From the NCBI GenBank assembly GCA_963783505.1, contig CAWAOP010000022.1, positions 113,384 through 177,383 of the forward strand: a stretch of DNA of 64,000 bases. The letters run 5' to 3'. How positions within the stretch are numbered: position 1 is the stretch's first letter; every line of letters begins with the position of its first letter. A program made the translations under genes and the position numbers. This document shows positions 8,156 to 16,963 of this stretch, in pieces. The stretch comes from BOG-224 sp963783505 (GTDB lineage: Bacteria > Acidobacteriota > Terriglobia > Bryobacterales > Bryobacteraceae). A model generated the notes under the pieces. That model worked only from the letters and a program-made list of their open reading frames with translations, did no database searches and was not told where the DNA came from.

Positions 8156-9319
8156 ATGAACCGCAGCTCATCGCGTCGCAGTTTTCTGGCGGCCGGCTTG
8201 GCGCTACCCGCCGCCGCGTCCGCTTCTCGTTTTATCGGGCAGGCGCAGCAGGCGCCGTCCGCCACCGCTCCGTCCAGCGGAGCAGCTTTGAAATTCAAGA
8301 CCCTCGGAAAAACCGGCATGAAGGTGACCACCGTGGGCTTCGGCACGATGATCACTTCCGATGGATCGGTGATCGCCCGCGCCGCCGACATGGGCATTAA
8401 TTATTTCGATACGTCCCGCATGTACTCCGGCGGCCAGAATGAGCGCATGGTGGGCGCGGCGCTGAATGGAAAACGCAATAATCTTTTCATTTCCACCAAG
8501 TGCGACCGAACTACCAAGGCGGATGTGCTCGGAGAACTCGACACCAGCCTCAAGGAGTTGAACACGGACCATGTGGACGTTTGGCACCTGCACGGCAAGT
8601 CCAGCCCGGCCCAAATCTCGGACGACCTGCTGGATGCGCAACATACTGCCAAGCAACAGGGTAAGACGCGGTTCATCGGCGTGAGTTGCCATCAGAACCT
8701 GCCCGGAATCGTGGACCGGATCATCGAAGCCAAGCTGGACGTGGTTCAGCCGCAGTTCAGCTATATACAGGACCCGACCTGGGCCGCCGCCATCGACAAG
8801 CTGAATCAGGCCGGCATCGGCGTGGTCGCGATGAAGGTGATGGCGAGAGCCGGCGGCGGCAGGGGCCGCGGAGCCGCTCCGCAGCCCGCGCGCCCGGCCA
8901 ATCTGGCCCCGGCGGCGCTGAAATGGGTCGTCAAGAACCCCGCCATCGCCACCACCGTGCCCAGCATGACGGACATGGATCAGTTGGACCAGAACTTCAA
9001 GGTCATGGCTCAGGAGTTCACCGACGAGGACCAGAAGGTTCTCACCGCCAGTATTGAGCACGTCGGCCCGTACTACTGCCGGACGTGCGGCGAATGCGCC
9101 GGCCAGTGCCCCAAGGGCCTGTTTGCGTCCGAGATGGTGCGCTTCGTGATGTACGCGGACGGTTACGGACAGTTTGCTCTGGGCCGCGAGAATTTCCAGA
9201 AGATGCCGCTGGAACTCCAGCAGGTCCGCTGCGGCGACTGCGGCACATGCGTTGTCCGATGCCCCCATGGCATCGATATCGCCGAGCGTCTGTCTCGCGC
9301 GCAGGAACTGTTCGCATGA
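8156..9319 (+). CDS. Tat-exported aldo/keto reductase with C-terminal 2x[4Fe-4S] ferredoxin domain
   Basis: The Tat motif SRRSFLAAG is followed by an AKR barrel. Catalytic signatures are Asp and Tyr in NYFDTSRMYSGGQNE, Lys in FISTKCD and His in VDVWHLHGKS. After about residue 300 come two clusters, CRTCGECAGQCP and CGDCGTCVVRCP, each a CxxCxxCxxxCP 4Fe-4S site. Such fusions probably pass electrons between a carbonyl substrate and an iron-sulfur chain in the periplasm; the substrate is unknown. GGAGG lies 6 nt before the ATG. The stop overlaps the next gene (ATGA), so the DUF6599 gene is coupled. Confidence 0.9.
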   Translation: MNRSSSRRSFLAAGLALPAAASASRFIGQAQQAPSATAPSSGAALKFKTLGKTGMKVTTVGFGTMITSDGSVIARAADMGINYFDTSRMYSGGQNERMVGAALNGKRNNLFISTKCDRTTKADVLGELDTSLKELNTDHVDVWHLHGKSSPAQISDDLLDAQHTAKQQGKTRFIGVSCHQNLPGIVDRIIEAKLDVVQPQFSYIQDPTWAAAIDKLNQAGIGVVAMKVMARAGGGRGRGAAPQPARPANLAPAALKWVVKNPAIATTVPSMTDMDQLDQNFKVMAQEFTDEDQKVLTASIEHVGPYYCRTCGECAGQCPKGLFASEMVRFVMYADGYGQFALGRENFQKMPLELQQVRCGDCGTCVVRCPHGIDIAERLSRAQELFA

Positions 9320-10152
9320 TGAAGGTCCTCGGCGGGCTTCTGCTCGCCGCGCTGATTCCGGCGGTCGCCCAGGTTCCGGCGACCGCCCTATCCTGTAATC
9401 TGGTCCCCGGCTGGGCGCAAGCCGGCGGCGCGCGCTACTACACCACCGACGACCTGTTCGAGTACATGGACGGAAACTCGGAGGGTTACTTCTCCTACAA
9501 TTTCCAGGACATGCACGGCGTCACCTGCAAGCAGGGAGACGTCACCTTCGTCGTAGACGTGTCGGACATGGGCGACGCGGATATGGCTTACGGCTGGTTT
9601 AGCGCCAACCGCGATTCCCGGCAGCCCGAGTATAAGGTCGGGGCGGGCGGACAGATTGTTCCGCGAAGGCTGATCTTCGCGAAGGGCAAGTACTACCTGG
9701 AGATCGCGGCCGAGCCGGAGCGGGACCACAGCGCCGATCTGAAGGCTTGGGCCGCCGCTCTCGACAAAGCGTTTCCCGGCAGCACTACCGCGCCGGCCGC
9801 GTTGTCCTGGTTTCCAGCCGAGAAGCAGCAACGCCTGCGGCTCGTTCCGCAGAGCGTGCTGGGCCTCAGGGTCCTGAAGCGCGGGTATCTAGCCGAGTAC
9901 GACTTCGGCAAAGCGTTCGTCGTGCTGGAGGATACGCCGGCTTCGGCGGCCGACGTCATGAAGCAGTTTCAGGCCCGGTTCCCTTCGGCCAGCCCGGCGA
10001 AGCTGGGTGAGGAGGCCTTCCAAGCCACCGACCAGTACCTGGGCCGCATCTTCGCATTCCGCAAGGGCCGCTATATTGCGGGGTATGCCGTGACCGATCC
10101 ATCGGCCGATCCGGCGGCTCTCAGCGCTCAACTGGCGGCCAAGATTCAGTAG
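9316..10152 (+). CDS. DUF6599 family exported protein
   Basis: A signal peptide (LLLAALIPAVAQVP) is followed by the characteristic segment DDLFEYMDGNSEGYFSYNF, then a long soluble domain containing a second, partly repeated alpha/beta unit (FGKAFVVLEDTPAS, FAFRKGRYIAGYAVTD). Family function is unknown. The start at 9316 overlaps the upstream stop by four bases, and DUF6599 proteins are commonly found next to Fe-S aldo/keto reductases, which suggests a shared periplasmic task (inference). A strong terminator follows at 10174. Confidence 0.82.
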   Translation: MMKVLGGLLLAALIPAVAQVPATALSCNLVPGWAQAGGARYYTTDDLFEYMDGNSEGYFSYNFQDMHGVTCKQGDVTFVVDVSDMGDADMAYGWFSANRDSRQPEYKVGAGGQIVPRRLIFAKGKYYLEIAAEPERDHSADLKAWAAALDKAFPGSTTAPAALSWFPAEKQQRLRLVPQSVLGLRVLKRGYLAEYDFGKAFVVLEDTPASAADVMKQFQARFPSASPAKLGEEAFQATDQYLGRIFAFRKGRYIAGYAVTDPSADPAALSAQLAAKIQ

Positions 10153-10173
10153 CGCACGAATCCTGAAAGGAAT

Positions 10174-10236
10174 CGCCCGCAGGCGGCATAGCGCAGATGA
10201 CGCGCAGTGCCTGCCGTCCGCGGGCGTTTTTCGTTT
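10174..10236 (+). terminator. Intrinsic terminator after the aldo/keto reductase operon
   Basis: CGCCCGC and CGGGCG close a long interrupted stem that also pairs GGCGGCA with TGCCTGCC, followed by TTTTTCGTTT. Confidence 0.75.
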
Positions 10237-10277
10237 CAATCCAGCATCCCCGCCCGGCGGCCACGCGGGGAGGTCCT

Positions 10278-10607
10278 ATGCGTTTCTTCCTTCTGGCTGG
10301 GCTTGCCGCAGGCGGCCTGTTCGCTCAAGACCAGCCAGCCCCTGCCCCGGATACCGCCACGAATGAAGCTTCCAAAGCGGCAGCCGATCGGCAAGAAGTC
10401 ACAGTGAAAGCGCCGCCGCTGAAGGTCAGCACCGTGTTCGCCCTGCGGGCGAAAAAGTGCTCGATCCCCTTGCTGATTGTGCGGAAGGGCGTGTGGACCG
10501 GAGACGAGAAGATGATCATTCAGGTTCCCGCCGGATCTTCGGGCGCAGCTAAAGTCGACCACATGCCGCTGCTGCGCGGACCCGCGCCTTCCTGCGATGA
10601 TAAATAA
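10278..10607 (+). CDS. Small exported hypothetical protein
   Basis: 109 residues with a signal peptide (FFLLAGLAAGGLFAQDQ). A short Pro/Ala-rich mature region follows, then a beta-rich domain with two cysteines (KKCSIPLLI and a C-terminal PSC). No family was recognised. GGGGAGG lies 5 nt before the ATG, which decides the start. It ends 3 nt before the copper-binding lipoprotein gene, so the two are almost certainly one operon. Confidence 0.7.
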   Translation: MRFFLLAGLAAGGLFAQDQPAPAPDTATNEASKAAADRQEVTVKAPPLKVSTVFALRAKKCSIPLLIVRKGVWTGDEKMIIQVPAGSSGAAKVDHMPLLRGPAPSCDDK

Positions 10608-10609
10608 CG

Positions 10610-10910
10610 ATGACCCGAAGAGACACGCTTCCGATTGTGCTCGCAGCGGCGCTGGCCGGGTGCGCTAAGAAAACCGGAAGCAAGACCTACGCCATGGACG
10701 GCGAGATTAAGGCGCTCGATCCGTTCAACAAAATCAGCCACCATCCAGGCCGGTAAGATCGGCGACTGGATGGACGCGATGACCATGGAATACCGCATCA
10801 AGCCGGATAGCGATTTCCAGAAGCTGAAGGTGGGCGACCGTATCCACGCATCCGTCGTGGCGAATAGCGACGACAGTTTCTACGTCACGGATGTGACGGT
10901 GCAGCACTAG
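10610..10910 (+). CDS. CusF/PcoE-like periplasmic copper-binding lipoprotein, frameshifted
   Basis: The N-terminus is a lipoprotein signal (VLAAALAGCAKK). The domain reads YAMDGEIKALDP, then, after a frame change at the AAAA run 10730-10733, ATIQAGKIGDWMDAMTMEY and LKVGDRIHASVV. The W and the AMTM motif (Met-x-Met plus Trp) match the Cu(I) site of CusF-type domains. Removing one A from the run restores a continuous protein of about 100 residues. Likely role is periplasmic copper binding or chaperoning. The 3' end overlaps the convergent thioredoxin-like gene by 26 nt. Confidence 0.75.
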
Positions 10911-11463
10911 CGCCGGCGCTTTTGAAAGTTCCGTTAGCGGATGACGGCGCCTCCACCTTCAGGAGCTTGTCGAGTTCCAGGCGGGTGTTGGCCGCCGCGT
11001 CCTTGATGAAGTCGCTTTCGCCAGGGAAATCGCCCTGGATTCTGCCGCTCCGGTCGATGAAGACGAGGTGCGGCACCCAGAAGATACGGGGATCGTCCGG
11101 AGCCATTCCCAAGTACACGTTCACCGCAGCCTGATTGGAGTAGCCCACAGGAAAGGGCGGCCGGAACTGCGCGACAAAGCCGGGCACGTCGGCTTCTGCG
11201 GAAGGATTCACTGCGCATTCCAGAAACTGTACTCCGCTGGGCTGGTACTGGCCGGCCATCGCGACCAACTCCGTGGTGAGCGCCTGACAATGCGGGCATG
11301 TGGTTGAGATGAATGCAAGCGCCACGATCTTGCCGCGGTAGGCCGACAGGCTCAGGGGTTTTTCCTTGCCCGTGCGCAGGATCTCGAAAGGCGGAGAAAG
11401 CCTCGGTCCGGCGGCGACGGCGGTGAAGGCGAAAAGGGACGTGATGCAGACAGCGGCGCGCAT
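10885..11463 (-). CDS. Exported thioredoxin-like (redoxin/TlpA) protein
   Basis: A signal peptide is followed by a redoxin fold: LSAYRGKIVALAFISTTCPHC carries the active-site CPHC motif at about residues 57-60, then VPHLVFIDRSGRIQGDF, the cis-Pro strand of TlpA/AhpC-type folds. 192 residues. Probably a periplasmic disulfide reductase or a partner in metal-centre assembly; its neighbour across the convergent junction is a copper-binding lipoprotein, which fits a copper-delivery redox role (inference). Confidence 0.82.
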   Translation of the reverse strand: MRAAVCITSLFAFTAVAAGPRLSPPFEILRTGKEKPLSLSAYRGKIVALAFISTTCPHCQALTTELVAMAGQYQPSGVQFLECAVNPSAEADVPGFVAQFRPPFPVGYSNQAAVNVYLGMAPDDPRIFWVPHLVFIDRSGRIQGDFPGESDFIKDAAANTRLELDKLLKVEAPSSANGTFKSAGASAAPSHP

Positions 11464-11504
11464 AAGGTTACTCTAGTTAGATCATAGCGGCTTACGAAGC
11501 CTTC

Positions 11505-12443
11505 ATGCCACCGTTCGTCCCTCTTTTTCGGAACGCCCACGTTCAGACCATCGCGGCCAACTTCTGGCCGCGCGCTTCCACCGGCGCGGCCGCGGAGCGG
11601 CGCATATTCGAAACAGAACCGGGCGTTGACGTTCCGGTCTGGTCGGACCGCCCGGCGGGCGAGGCGGCCGGCGAAGTGGTGCTGGTTCATGGAATGGAAG
11701 GGTCGGGGGATTCGCCGTACATGCGCGGCATGGCCGCGGCCGCCGTGCGGGCCGGATACGCAGCGCATCGTTTTCACATGCGCTCGTGCGGCGACACGGG
11801 GCGGCCGTGCCCTACCCTTTATCACGCCGGTCTGACCAGAGATCTCCGCTTCGTTCTTCGCCGATTCCGCGAGGAGGGACGCCCGCCCGCGATTGTGATC
11901 GGGTTTTCCCTGGGCGCCAACGTGGCGCTAAAACTCGCCGGGGAGCTAGGCGATGAGGCCGGCGCCCTGATTAGAGCAGTGTGCGGAGTCTCCACGCCGC
12001 TGGATCTGGAGGCGGCCGCGCGACGTCTACAGCAGCCCGTCAACCGGATTTACGACAGCCGGTTCGTCGGCCGAATGAAAAAACGGCTATGCGCGACGGG
12101 CCGGTACCGGAAATCGGATTTCACGGGAGTGCGGAGCGTGCTGGACGTTGACGAGCGTATCACAGCGCCATCGTTCGGGTTTGGCACGGCCACGAACTAC
12201 TACCGGACTCAATCCGCTCTCGGCTACGTTTCCGGAGTGCGCGTGCCGGCGCTTCTCATTCAAGCCAAGGACGATCCGCTGGTACCGTTCGATGCGTTCG
12301 AGTCCGGGCAGGTGGTCTCCAATCCGCACGTTCGGCTCCTTGCAACCGAACATGGCGGCCACTTGGGCTTCCTTGGGCGCGCCGGTTGCCGATTCTGGGC
12401 GGAACGGGCGATTTTGCACTGGATCTCGGAACAATTGTTATGA
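11505..12443 (+). CDS. YheT family alpha/beta hydrolase
   Basis: It opens with the family signature RNAHVQTIAANFWPR. The oxyanion segment LVHGMEGSGDSPYMR, nucleophile elbow IGFSLGANVALKL (GxSxG) and catalytic His in EHGGHLGFLG follow. 312 residues, normal for YheT/UPF0017 hydrolases, whose substrates are probably acyl or carboxyl esters. No strong ribosome-binding site is visible. It stands alone, 29 nt before the ABC permease pair. Confidence 0.87.
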   Translation: MPPFVPLFRNAHVQTIAANFWPRASTGAAAERRIFETEPGVDVPVWSDRPAGEAAGEVVLVHGMEGSGDSPYMRGMAAAAVRAGYAAHRFHMRSCGDTGRPCPTLYHAGLTRDLRFVLRRFREEGRPPAIVIGFSLGANVALKLAGELGDEAGALIRAVCGVSTPLDLEAAARRLQQPVNRIYDSRFVGRMKKRLCATGRYRKSDFTGVRSVLDVDERITAPSFGFGTATNYYRTQSALGYVSGVRVPALLIQAKDDPLVPFDAFESGQVVSNPHVRLLATEHGGHLGFLGRAGCRFWAERAILHWISEQLL

Positions 12444-12472
12444 ACGACTCGTCTCAATCGTCTAGGACATAG

Positions 12473-13714
12473 ATGAGAACAGGCACATCGTCGTTCTGGG
12501 AGGCGGTGAAGGCGGCGGCGCAATCCTTGCGCGCCGCCAAGATGCGCACTTTCCTGACCCTCCTGGGAATCATTCTCGCCACCACTACGCTCATTTCCGT
12601 CATGTCGGTCATTTCGGGAATGGATGTCGTCATTGCACAGAACGCGACGGATCTGGGCGCCAACGGCTATACCGTGGCCCGCATCGTCATGATGCAATGG
12701 GACCCCAAGAAGTATCTGGAGATGCTGCGCCGCAATCCGGTACTCAATCAGGAGGAGTTCGAATTCCTGCGCGGCCGCGTCACGCTGTCGAGCTATATGG
12801 GGCTGTCCGCCCAGCGCAATGTAACGGTGAACAAAGGCAGGGAGCGCTCGGAAAACGTGGAACTCCGCGGCGCTTCGCCGAGCATCGGCGTGATTAGCAA
12901 CTATCAGGCCGAAGGCGGGCACTTCATCCTGGAGAGCGAGAACTCCCAGCGCATGGAGGTCGCCTTCATAGGCCACGACATCCAAACCAAGTTTTTCGGA
13001 GACACAGACCCGATCGGCAAAATGATCGAAGTCGAAGGCACTCCTTTCCGGATTATCGGCGTATCGAAAGCCAAAGGATCGGTGCTTGGTCAGTCGCAAG
13101 ACAATTTCGTGGTGATCCCCGTCGAGACCTACTTCAAGAAGTGGGGCGCGCGCCAGGGAATGATGTACTACGGGATGGCCGTGGATCACGATCACCTCTT
13201 TCAGGCGCAGGAAGAAGTGCGGGTCCTGTTACGCGCCTACCGCCATCTAAAACCCAAGGACGACGACACGTTCTCACTGCTGACTTCGGACGCGCTCCTG
13301 AGTTTCTGGAATCAGTTGACCGCGGCCATTTCCGCTACGGCCATCGGCGTGGTTTCGGTGTTCCTCGTGGTCGGCGGCGTGGTCATTATGAATATCATGC
13401 TGGCGGTGGTGACCGAACGCACGCATGAGATAGGCATTCGCAAGTCCATTGGAGCGCGATACCGCGATATTTTGAACCAGTTTTTGGTGGAATCGTCCAT
13501 GATGGCGGGCATGGGGGGCATCATAGGAGTGAGCATCGCGTGGTTCATTTCGCTGTTGGTGCGCAGTTTTACCGCCGTGCCGAGCTCGATACCTGTTTCA
13601 GCGGTCGTCATTGGGGTGGGGCTCTCCTCGGCGGTTGGGTTGTTTTTCGGCATCTATCCGGCTCGGCGCGCCGCGCGTCTTGACCCTATCGAAGCGTTGA
13701 GGATGGAGCGATGA
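12473..13714 (+). CDS. MacB/FtsX-type ABC transporter permease (first of a pair)
   Basis: One N-terminal membrane segment (FLTLLGIILATTTLISVMSV), a MacB-like periplasmic core of about 200 residues, then three C-terminal FtsX segments with the usual MNIMLAVVTERTHEIGIRKS and a final FFGIYPARRAARLDPIEALR. Such permeases act in export or mechanotransmission with a LolD/MacB-like ATPase. No ATPase gene is present nearby. The stop overlaps the next permease start (ATGA), so the two are translated together and may form a heterodimer. Confidence 0.9.
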   Translation: MRTGTSSFWEAVKAAAQSLRAAKMRTFLTLLGIILATTTLISVMSVISGMDVVIAQNATDLGANGYTVARIVMMQWDPKKYLEMLRRNPVLNQEEFEFLRGRVTLSSYMGLSAQRNVTVNKGRERSENVELRGASPSIGVISNYQAEGGHFILESENSQRMEVAFIGHDIQTKFFGDTDPIGKMIEVEGTPFRIIGVSKAKGSVLGQSQDNFVVIPVETYFKKWGARQGMMYYGMAVDHDHLFQAQEEVRVLLRAYRHLKPKDDDTFSLLTSDALLSFWNQLTAAISATAIGVVSVFLVVGGVVIMNIMLAVVTERTHEIGIRKSIGARYRDILNQFLVESSMMAGMGGIIGVSIAWFISLLVRSFTAVPSSIPVSAVVIGVGLSSAVGLFFGIYPARRAARLDPIEALRMER

Positions 13715-14937
13715 CGCTGGCCCTGTTTACTTCCGGTATCCGCCTGGCTTTTGACACCATCCGCTCGCACAAACTCCGTTCGTTTCTCACGGTTCTCGGC
13801 GTGATCATCGGGACGAGCGCCGTCATTGGCGTGGGCTCCATCATCGCCGGACTCGATGGCGTTGTCACCAACCTGTTTCGCAGCTTCGGTCCGAACACCA
13901 TCATCGTGACCAAGACGCCGGCCATGGGGAATTCGACGCGCGAGGAGCGGGCGCGCAAACCGCTCACGCTTGAAGACGCCCGCGCCATCGCGGCGCGATG
14001 CCCATCCGTGCAATATTCCAGCCCGTTCATTTACGCGGACAACGGCATCCACACGGCGCGCTACAAGGGAAACGCGGTCTACGAAATCGACTTCGGCGGG
14101 ACTGAAGAAGGCTACGCCGCCGGCGGCTTCACCATGAAGTACGGACGGTTCTTCTCGGACGCCGAGAACCTGCATCACATGCCGATTGTCGTGATCGGCG
14201 AAGACGTCCAGAAGCAACTGGTTCCCAACGGGGACCCAGTGGGCAAGAAAATCCTGGTCGACGGGCACGAGTTAGCGATTGTTGGCGTCATGAACAGGCC
14301 GGTGTTCTATCCGCCCGGGACGGACGATACGCGCGTGCTGGTTCCGTATTTTACGATGCGGAAGATGTATCCCAACTTGAAGGAGCACGCCCTGATGGTG
14401 GGCGCCTATCCCGGCAAGCTCGCGCAGGCCGAAGACGAGGTGCATGCCGTGCTTCGCATCCAGAGGCGCGACCCGTTCGACAAACCCGATTCGTTCTACA
14501 TGACCACATCCGAGCAGATGATCGAGCAGTTTCACAACGTCACTGCGACGGTTGCTCTGGTGATGATCATCATCAGTTCTATCGGCTTGCTGGTGGGCGG
14601 CATTGGCGTGATGAATATCATGCTGGTGGGGGTCACGGAGCGCACGCGCGAGATTGGAGTACGCAAAGCCGTGGGCGCGCGCAAGCCCGACATCGTTCTC
14701 CAGTTTCTTACCGAGGCCGTGGTGCTGACTGGTTTGGGCGGAGTGATTGGCTTGATGGTCGGCTGGATGATGTCGCTCGCGGCGCACCTCGTCTTCCCCA
14801 CGCTTCCCACGTCGGTTCCGCTCTCCGCGGCGGTAGCGGGCGTTGTAGTCTCGGTCAGCGTCGGCATATTTTTCGGTATCTGGCCCGCCAGCCGCGCTGC
14901 AAACCTGGACCCGGTAGAAGCGTTAAGATACGAGTAA
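13711..14937 (+). CDS. MacB/FtsX-type ABC transporter permease (second of a pair)
   Basis: Same architecture as the preceding gene: N-terminal membrane segment (LTVLGVIIGTSAVIGVGSII), periplasmic core, three FtsX segments with GVMNIMLVGVTERTREIGVR and the end FFGIWPASRAANLDPVEALR. The 4-bp overlap with the upstream permease indicates coupling. The two are clearly paralogous but divergent. The ATPase must be encoded elsewhere. Confidence 0.9.
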   Translation: MTLALFTSGIRLAFDTIRSHKLRSFLTVLGVIIGTSAVIGVGSIIAGLDGVVTNLFRSFGPNTIIVTKTPAMGNSTREERARKPLTLEDARAIAARCPSVQYSSPFIYADNGIHTARYKGNAVYEIDFGGTEEGYAAGGFTMKYGRFFSDAENLHHMPIVVIGEDVQKQLVPNGDPVGKKILVDGHELAIVGVMNRPVFYPPGTDDTRVLVPYFTMRKMYPNLKEHALMVGAYPGKLAQAEDEVHAVLRIQRRDPFDKPDSFYMTTSEQMIEQFHNVTATVALVMIIISSIGLLVGGIGVMNIMLVGVTERTREIGVRKAVGARKPDIVLQFLTEAVVLTGLGGVIGLMVGWMMSLAAHLVFPTLPTSVPLSAAVAGVVVSVSVGIFFGIWPASRAANLDPVEALRYE

Positions 14938-15011
14938 GTTCTGCCGCGGCGCCCCCAGGAGCTTTTCCGTCAGCGCAGGCATTCCGTCTGCCATACTAAA
15001 ATTTCGCTCCC

Positions 15012-16226
15012 ATGAATCCCCCGGAACCTTTCGTCGTGCGGGCTGCCCGATGGCTGGCTTTCGGCTCTGCCGTTGCGATCGTGTTTTCGATCGCTGTCTC
15101 CCAGATTTTGCTGGCGCTCGCGATCGCCGCGCTGCTGGCGTCCGGCTTGCCGTTGCGGTTGCCGCGAATCAAGTGGGCGCTTGGGCTCTTCATGCTGGGT
15201 ACGCTGGTTTCGCTGGCGTTCTCCGGAGATATATCGTCCGGCCTGCCGCAAGTTCGTAAGTTTTACGTATTTTTTGAGCTGCTGGTCGTCTATTCCTCGC
15301 TGCGCAACTTGAAGCTGTTGCGCTGGCTGTTCTTGACGTGGGCAGGGTTTGGAGCCCTCACGGCTCTGCGAGGTTTCGTGCAGTTCGCCGAGAAACTGCG
15401 GCAGGCCCATGAACTCGGCCAAAGCATGTACACCTATTACGTTGGCGAGCGCATCACGGGGTTCACCAGCCATTGGAACACTTACTCCGCCGAGGAAATG
15501 TTCGCGCTGATTATGGCCGGCGCTTTCTTGCTCTTCGCGCCGCGAGCCCGCAGAACGTGGATCTGGCTCTTGTGCGCGGTCTGCGAGGCATTAGCGGTGC
15601 TGCTGTCCGATACGCGAGGGGTATGGCTCGCTACGTTCGCCGCCGCGCTGTACCTGATTTGGCGCTGGAGGCCCAAGCTTGTTGCGCTGCTCCCAGTCGC
15701 CGTTCTGCTGGCTTACTTTTTTTCGCCGGCAGCGATCCACGAGCGGTTTACCTCGATTCTGAAGCCCAGCGGAGCCGACTCCAACGAGTTCCGCCTGGTT
15801 GTTTGGCGGACGGGGGTTGAAATGATCCGGACGCATCCGCTGTTGGGACTGGGTCCCGAAGGTGTGGGCAAGCACTTTCAGGAGTATGTGCCCGCTTCCG
15901 TTCCCCGACCGCTACCGACCGGCTGGTACGGCCATTTGCACAACATCTATCTGCATTACGCAGCCGAACGAGGGATTCCCACTATGCTGTTCTTGCTGTG
16001 GATGCTCATTCAGATGCTAGTGGATTTCTCGCGGGGTATGCGTGAACTTCCGCCTGGCCGGAGTCTGCGGCGGTTCCTGTTGCACGGGGCCACAGCGGTC
16101 GTGCTAGCGGCGATGGTTGAAGGGTGCGTGGAACTGAATCTTGGCGATAGCGAAGTGTTGACCATGTTTCTGGTCGCCGCCGCTGCCGGGTATCTGGCGC
16201 TGGATACAAATGTCGCGGAGGCTTGA
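15012..16226 (+). CDS. O-antigen ligase family membrane protein
   Basis: About ten to twelve hydrophobic segments are spread over 404 residues. The Wzy_C/O-antigen ligase signature lies at about residues 255-320: NEFRLVVWRTGVEMIRTHPL, GLGPEGVGKHF, then GHLHNIYLHYAAERGI with the conserved His. Family members join O-antigen or related polysaccharide to a lipid carrier or polymerise it in the inner membrane. It overlaps the SDR gene by 17 nt. No other polysaccharide genes are adjacent. Confidence 0.85.
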   Translation: MNPPEPFVVRAARWLAFGSAVAIVFSIAVSQILLALAIAALLASGLPLRLPRIKWALGLFMLGTLVSLAFSGDISSGLPQVRKFYVFFELLVVYSSLRNLKLLRWLFLTWAGFGALTALRGFVQFAEKLRQAHELGQSMYTYYVGERITGFTSHWNTYSAEEMFALIMAGAFLLFAPRARRTWIWLLCAVCEALAVLLSDTRGVWLATFAAALYLIWRWRPKLVALLPVAVLLAYFFSPAAIHERFTSILKPSGADSNEFRLVVWRTGVEMIRTHPLLGLGPEGVGKHFQEYVPASVPRPLPTGWYGHLHNIYLHYAAERGIPTMLFLLWMLIQMLVDFSRGMRELPPGRSLRRFLLHGATAVVLAAMVEGCVELNLGDSEVLTMFLVAAAAGYLALDTNVAEA

Positions 16227-16942
16227 GTTGTTGGAGGGCAGGGAAATCGTGCTGGCAGGCGGCTCCGGTGGTTTGGGCGCGGCCCTTGTGGGACTTCTCC
16301 TCGAGGAAGGCGCGCGGGTGGTTCTGAGCTACCGCTCGAACCGCGAGCGCGCTGAGCAGTGGGGGCGCTCCGCTTCCGTGATTCAGGCGAACCTTGCCGT
16401 AGCCCAGGAGCGAGCCCGCCTGCTCGACGCAGCGCCATCAGTCTACGGCCTGGTCGTGTTCGCCGGTGACCCGGCTCGATCGCCTAATCCGGCGGAACTC
16501 GAAGCGGCCATGGCGAAGTCGCACGAGGTGAATTATCTGGGTCCAATACTATTGGCCCGCGACGCCGCGGCTCGCATGATGCAGCTCTACCACTCCGGGC
16601 TCCATCGTGCTTGTCTCGACTATGCAGGCCAACGCTCTCTTTGCAGGATCCACGGCGTACGCAGCGCAGAAGGCGGCGCTTCAAACCGCCGCGAGAATCC
16701 TCGCCAAGGAGTGTCGCGGAAAGTCGGGTATCCGGGTCAACGTCGTGAGCCCGGGCGTGATGGATGCAGGTATGGCGAAAGCCAGTATAGCTTCCGGGAA
16801 GTACGACCGGTTCATCGAGGAAGGAGTGATCGGGAGGTTCGGTCGCCCTGAGGATGTAGCCCGTGCGATCCGACTCTTGTTGGAACCAGACAATTACATC
16901 ACCGGGCAGGTGCTGTGTGTAGATGGCGGCATGACTTTATAG
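16210..16942 (+). CDS. Short-chain dehydrogenase/reductase, frameshifted
   Basis: The Rossmann start VLAGGSGGLGAALVGLLL binds the dinucleotide. After an extra base near the GGG at 16597 the frame continues SIVLVSTMQANALF, STAYAAQKAALQTA (catalytic Tyr-x3-Lys), IRVNVVSPGVMDAGM and ITGQVLCVDGGM, the classic SDR end. Both halves are fully conserved, so the break is probably a sequence error. ATG 16210 has no site, while a TTG at 16228 is preceded by GGAGG and may be the true start. It overlaps the O-antigen ligase gene and probably forms an operon with it. Confidence 0.83.
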
Positions 16943-16963
16943 AGAGGGGATTGTCGCTCGGCG

